From the NCBI GenBank assembly GCA_023421245.1, contig JAEZTV010000029.1, positions 1 to 47,721 of the forward strand: DNA of 47,721 nucleotides. The letters are read 5' to 3'. Under the pieces are notes generated by a model. That model saw nothing but the letters and a program-made list of their open reading frames with translations, ran no database searches and was not told the DNA's origin. The position numbers and the translations under genes are program-made. Of this stretch, positions 47,390 through 47,721 are shown in pieces; position 1 is the stretch's first letter; each line of letters starts with the position of its first letter. This stretch comes from Bacillota bacterium (GTDB lineage: Bacteria; Bacillota; Clostridia; Oscillospirales; Ruminococcaceae).

Positions 47390-47721
47390 AGATTCATTTT
47401 TATTGTCATTATGCCCCGCCTATGGCGATGGGCGATTATACCATAACGCTTCGCTTTTATGGTATAATATATCCACAACCACATTCAAAGCAAAGCTTTG
47501 AATGAACTCGGCAAAGCCGAGTATGAGTATTTTGCATAGCAAAATACGAATGTGGCCATGTTACACCATAAACTGCAAATGCTGATGAAATCAACATTTG
47601 CAAGGACTATGTCCTAAGCAAAACGACATTAGTCGTTTTGCAGTCTGTTTGTGGTATAATAACCGCAAGCATAGCTAAGCTGACGCTTATCATAGCCAAA
47701 CTTCGGTTGGCATTTGGAAAA
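47390..47721. repeat. Palindromic repeat with a chain of six hairpins (copy C)
   Basis: The first part (47409-47468) is the inverted counterpart of copy A (1-130), with stem ATTATACCAT/ATGGTATAAT (47435-47444, 47459-47468). Then come hairpins at 47483-47503, 47506-47522 and 47527-47547, each closed by a GC pair over AAA or ATA. All three are enclosed by CCACAT/ATGTGG (47479-47484, 47550-47555). Further hairpins lie at 47575-47601, 47604-47614 and 47618-47641. The part from 47550 to 47617 matches copy B inverted. The element runs to the window edge and has no coding capacity. Confidence 0.82.

Noticed and set aside
47483..47641. CRISPR array
   Set aside because: The hairpins have different stems and irregular spacing, with no constant repeat or spacers of uniform length, and no cas genes are nearby.

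Overview
The window looks like chromosome from a strictly anaerobic, probably motile, amino-acid-fermenting member of the Clostridia (Firmicutes), most plausibly in or near Oscillospirales. This rests on gene content, not on a database match. It carries NfnAB, indolepyruvate:ferredoxin oxidoreductase with two arylacetate-CoA ligases, BcrA/HgdC-type activases, a GlpP-controlled glp operon of the three-gene clostridial type, HrcA/CIRCE control of htpG, AGGAGG-type ribosome binding sites with frequent TTG/GTG starts, and sigma-A promoters of the TTGACA-17-TATAAT kind. Nothing shows a prophage, a conjugative element or a CRISPR array.

Layout. 1-3.9 kb is accessory and partly decayed: a palindromic intergenic repeat, a MATE exporter behind an attenuator-like leader, a methyltransferase gene broken by one in-frame stop, tRNA-Ala(CGC) and tRNA-Ser(GGA), a GNAT gene and a decayed second copy of the tRNA-Ala locus. 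3.9-9.2 kb, minus strand, holds an Mrp-type Fe-S carrier ATPase and a double activase / 2-hydroxyacyl-CoA dehydratase-like pair. 9.4-14 kb has a second repeat copy, an Lsa-type ABC-F gene with a leader peptide and terminator, and nfnAB. 14-23 kb has an AraC-type regulator with a degenerate receiver, a chemoreceptor, a patatin whose ribosome binding site lies in a long hairpin, a D-2-hydroxyacid dehydrogenase, a GNAT protein, an SGNH hydrolase, DegV and a DUF1836 protein. 23.4-28.8 kb has a YibE/F membrane protein, then glpP and its three-gene target operon. 28.8-32 kb has a PPOX-fold protein divergent from a two-gene unit of unknown function (DUF6530-like plus a degenerate GIY-YIG protein) under a palindromic operator, then guaB. 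32-39.5 kb, minus strand, has CIRCE-controlled htpG, an EpsG-like polymerase and a five-gene block with DUF5685, J-domain, small membrane, terpenoid-cyclase-fold and DUF4430 proteins. 39.7-47.3 kb has mntP, a sodium:solute symporter and paaK-iorA-iorB-paaK. The window ends in a dense array of small hairpins related to the repeats at 1-130 and 9.4 kb.

How the genes fit together. The energy genes describe ferredoxin-based metabolism. IorAB turns aryl pyruvates into arylacetyl-CoA with reduced ferredoxin, and the two ligases interconvert acids and CoA esters. NfnAB exchanges electrons among ferredoxin, NADH and NADPH, and the 2-hydroxyacid dehydrogenase and dehydratase-activase-like proteins handle 2-hydroxyacids and their CoA esters. 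The leads most worth following are three: a modular palindromic repeat family with compensatory changes and hairpins nested inside hairpins; a split two-protein equivalent of the transcobalamin fold next to a small membrane protein; and the operator-controlled DUF6530/GIY-YIG pair.
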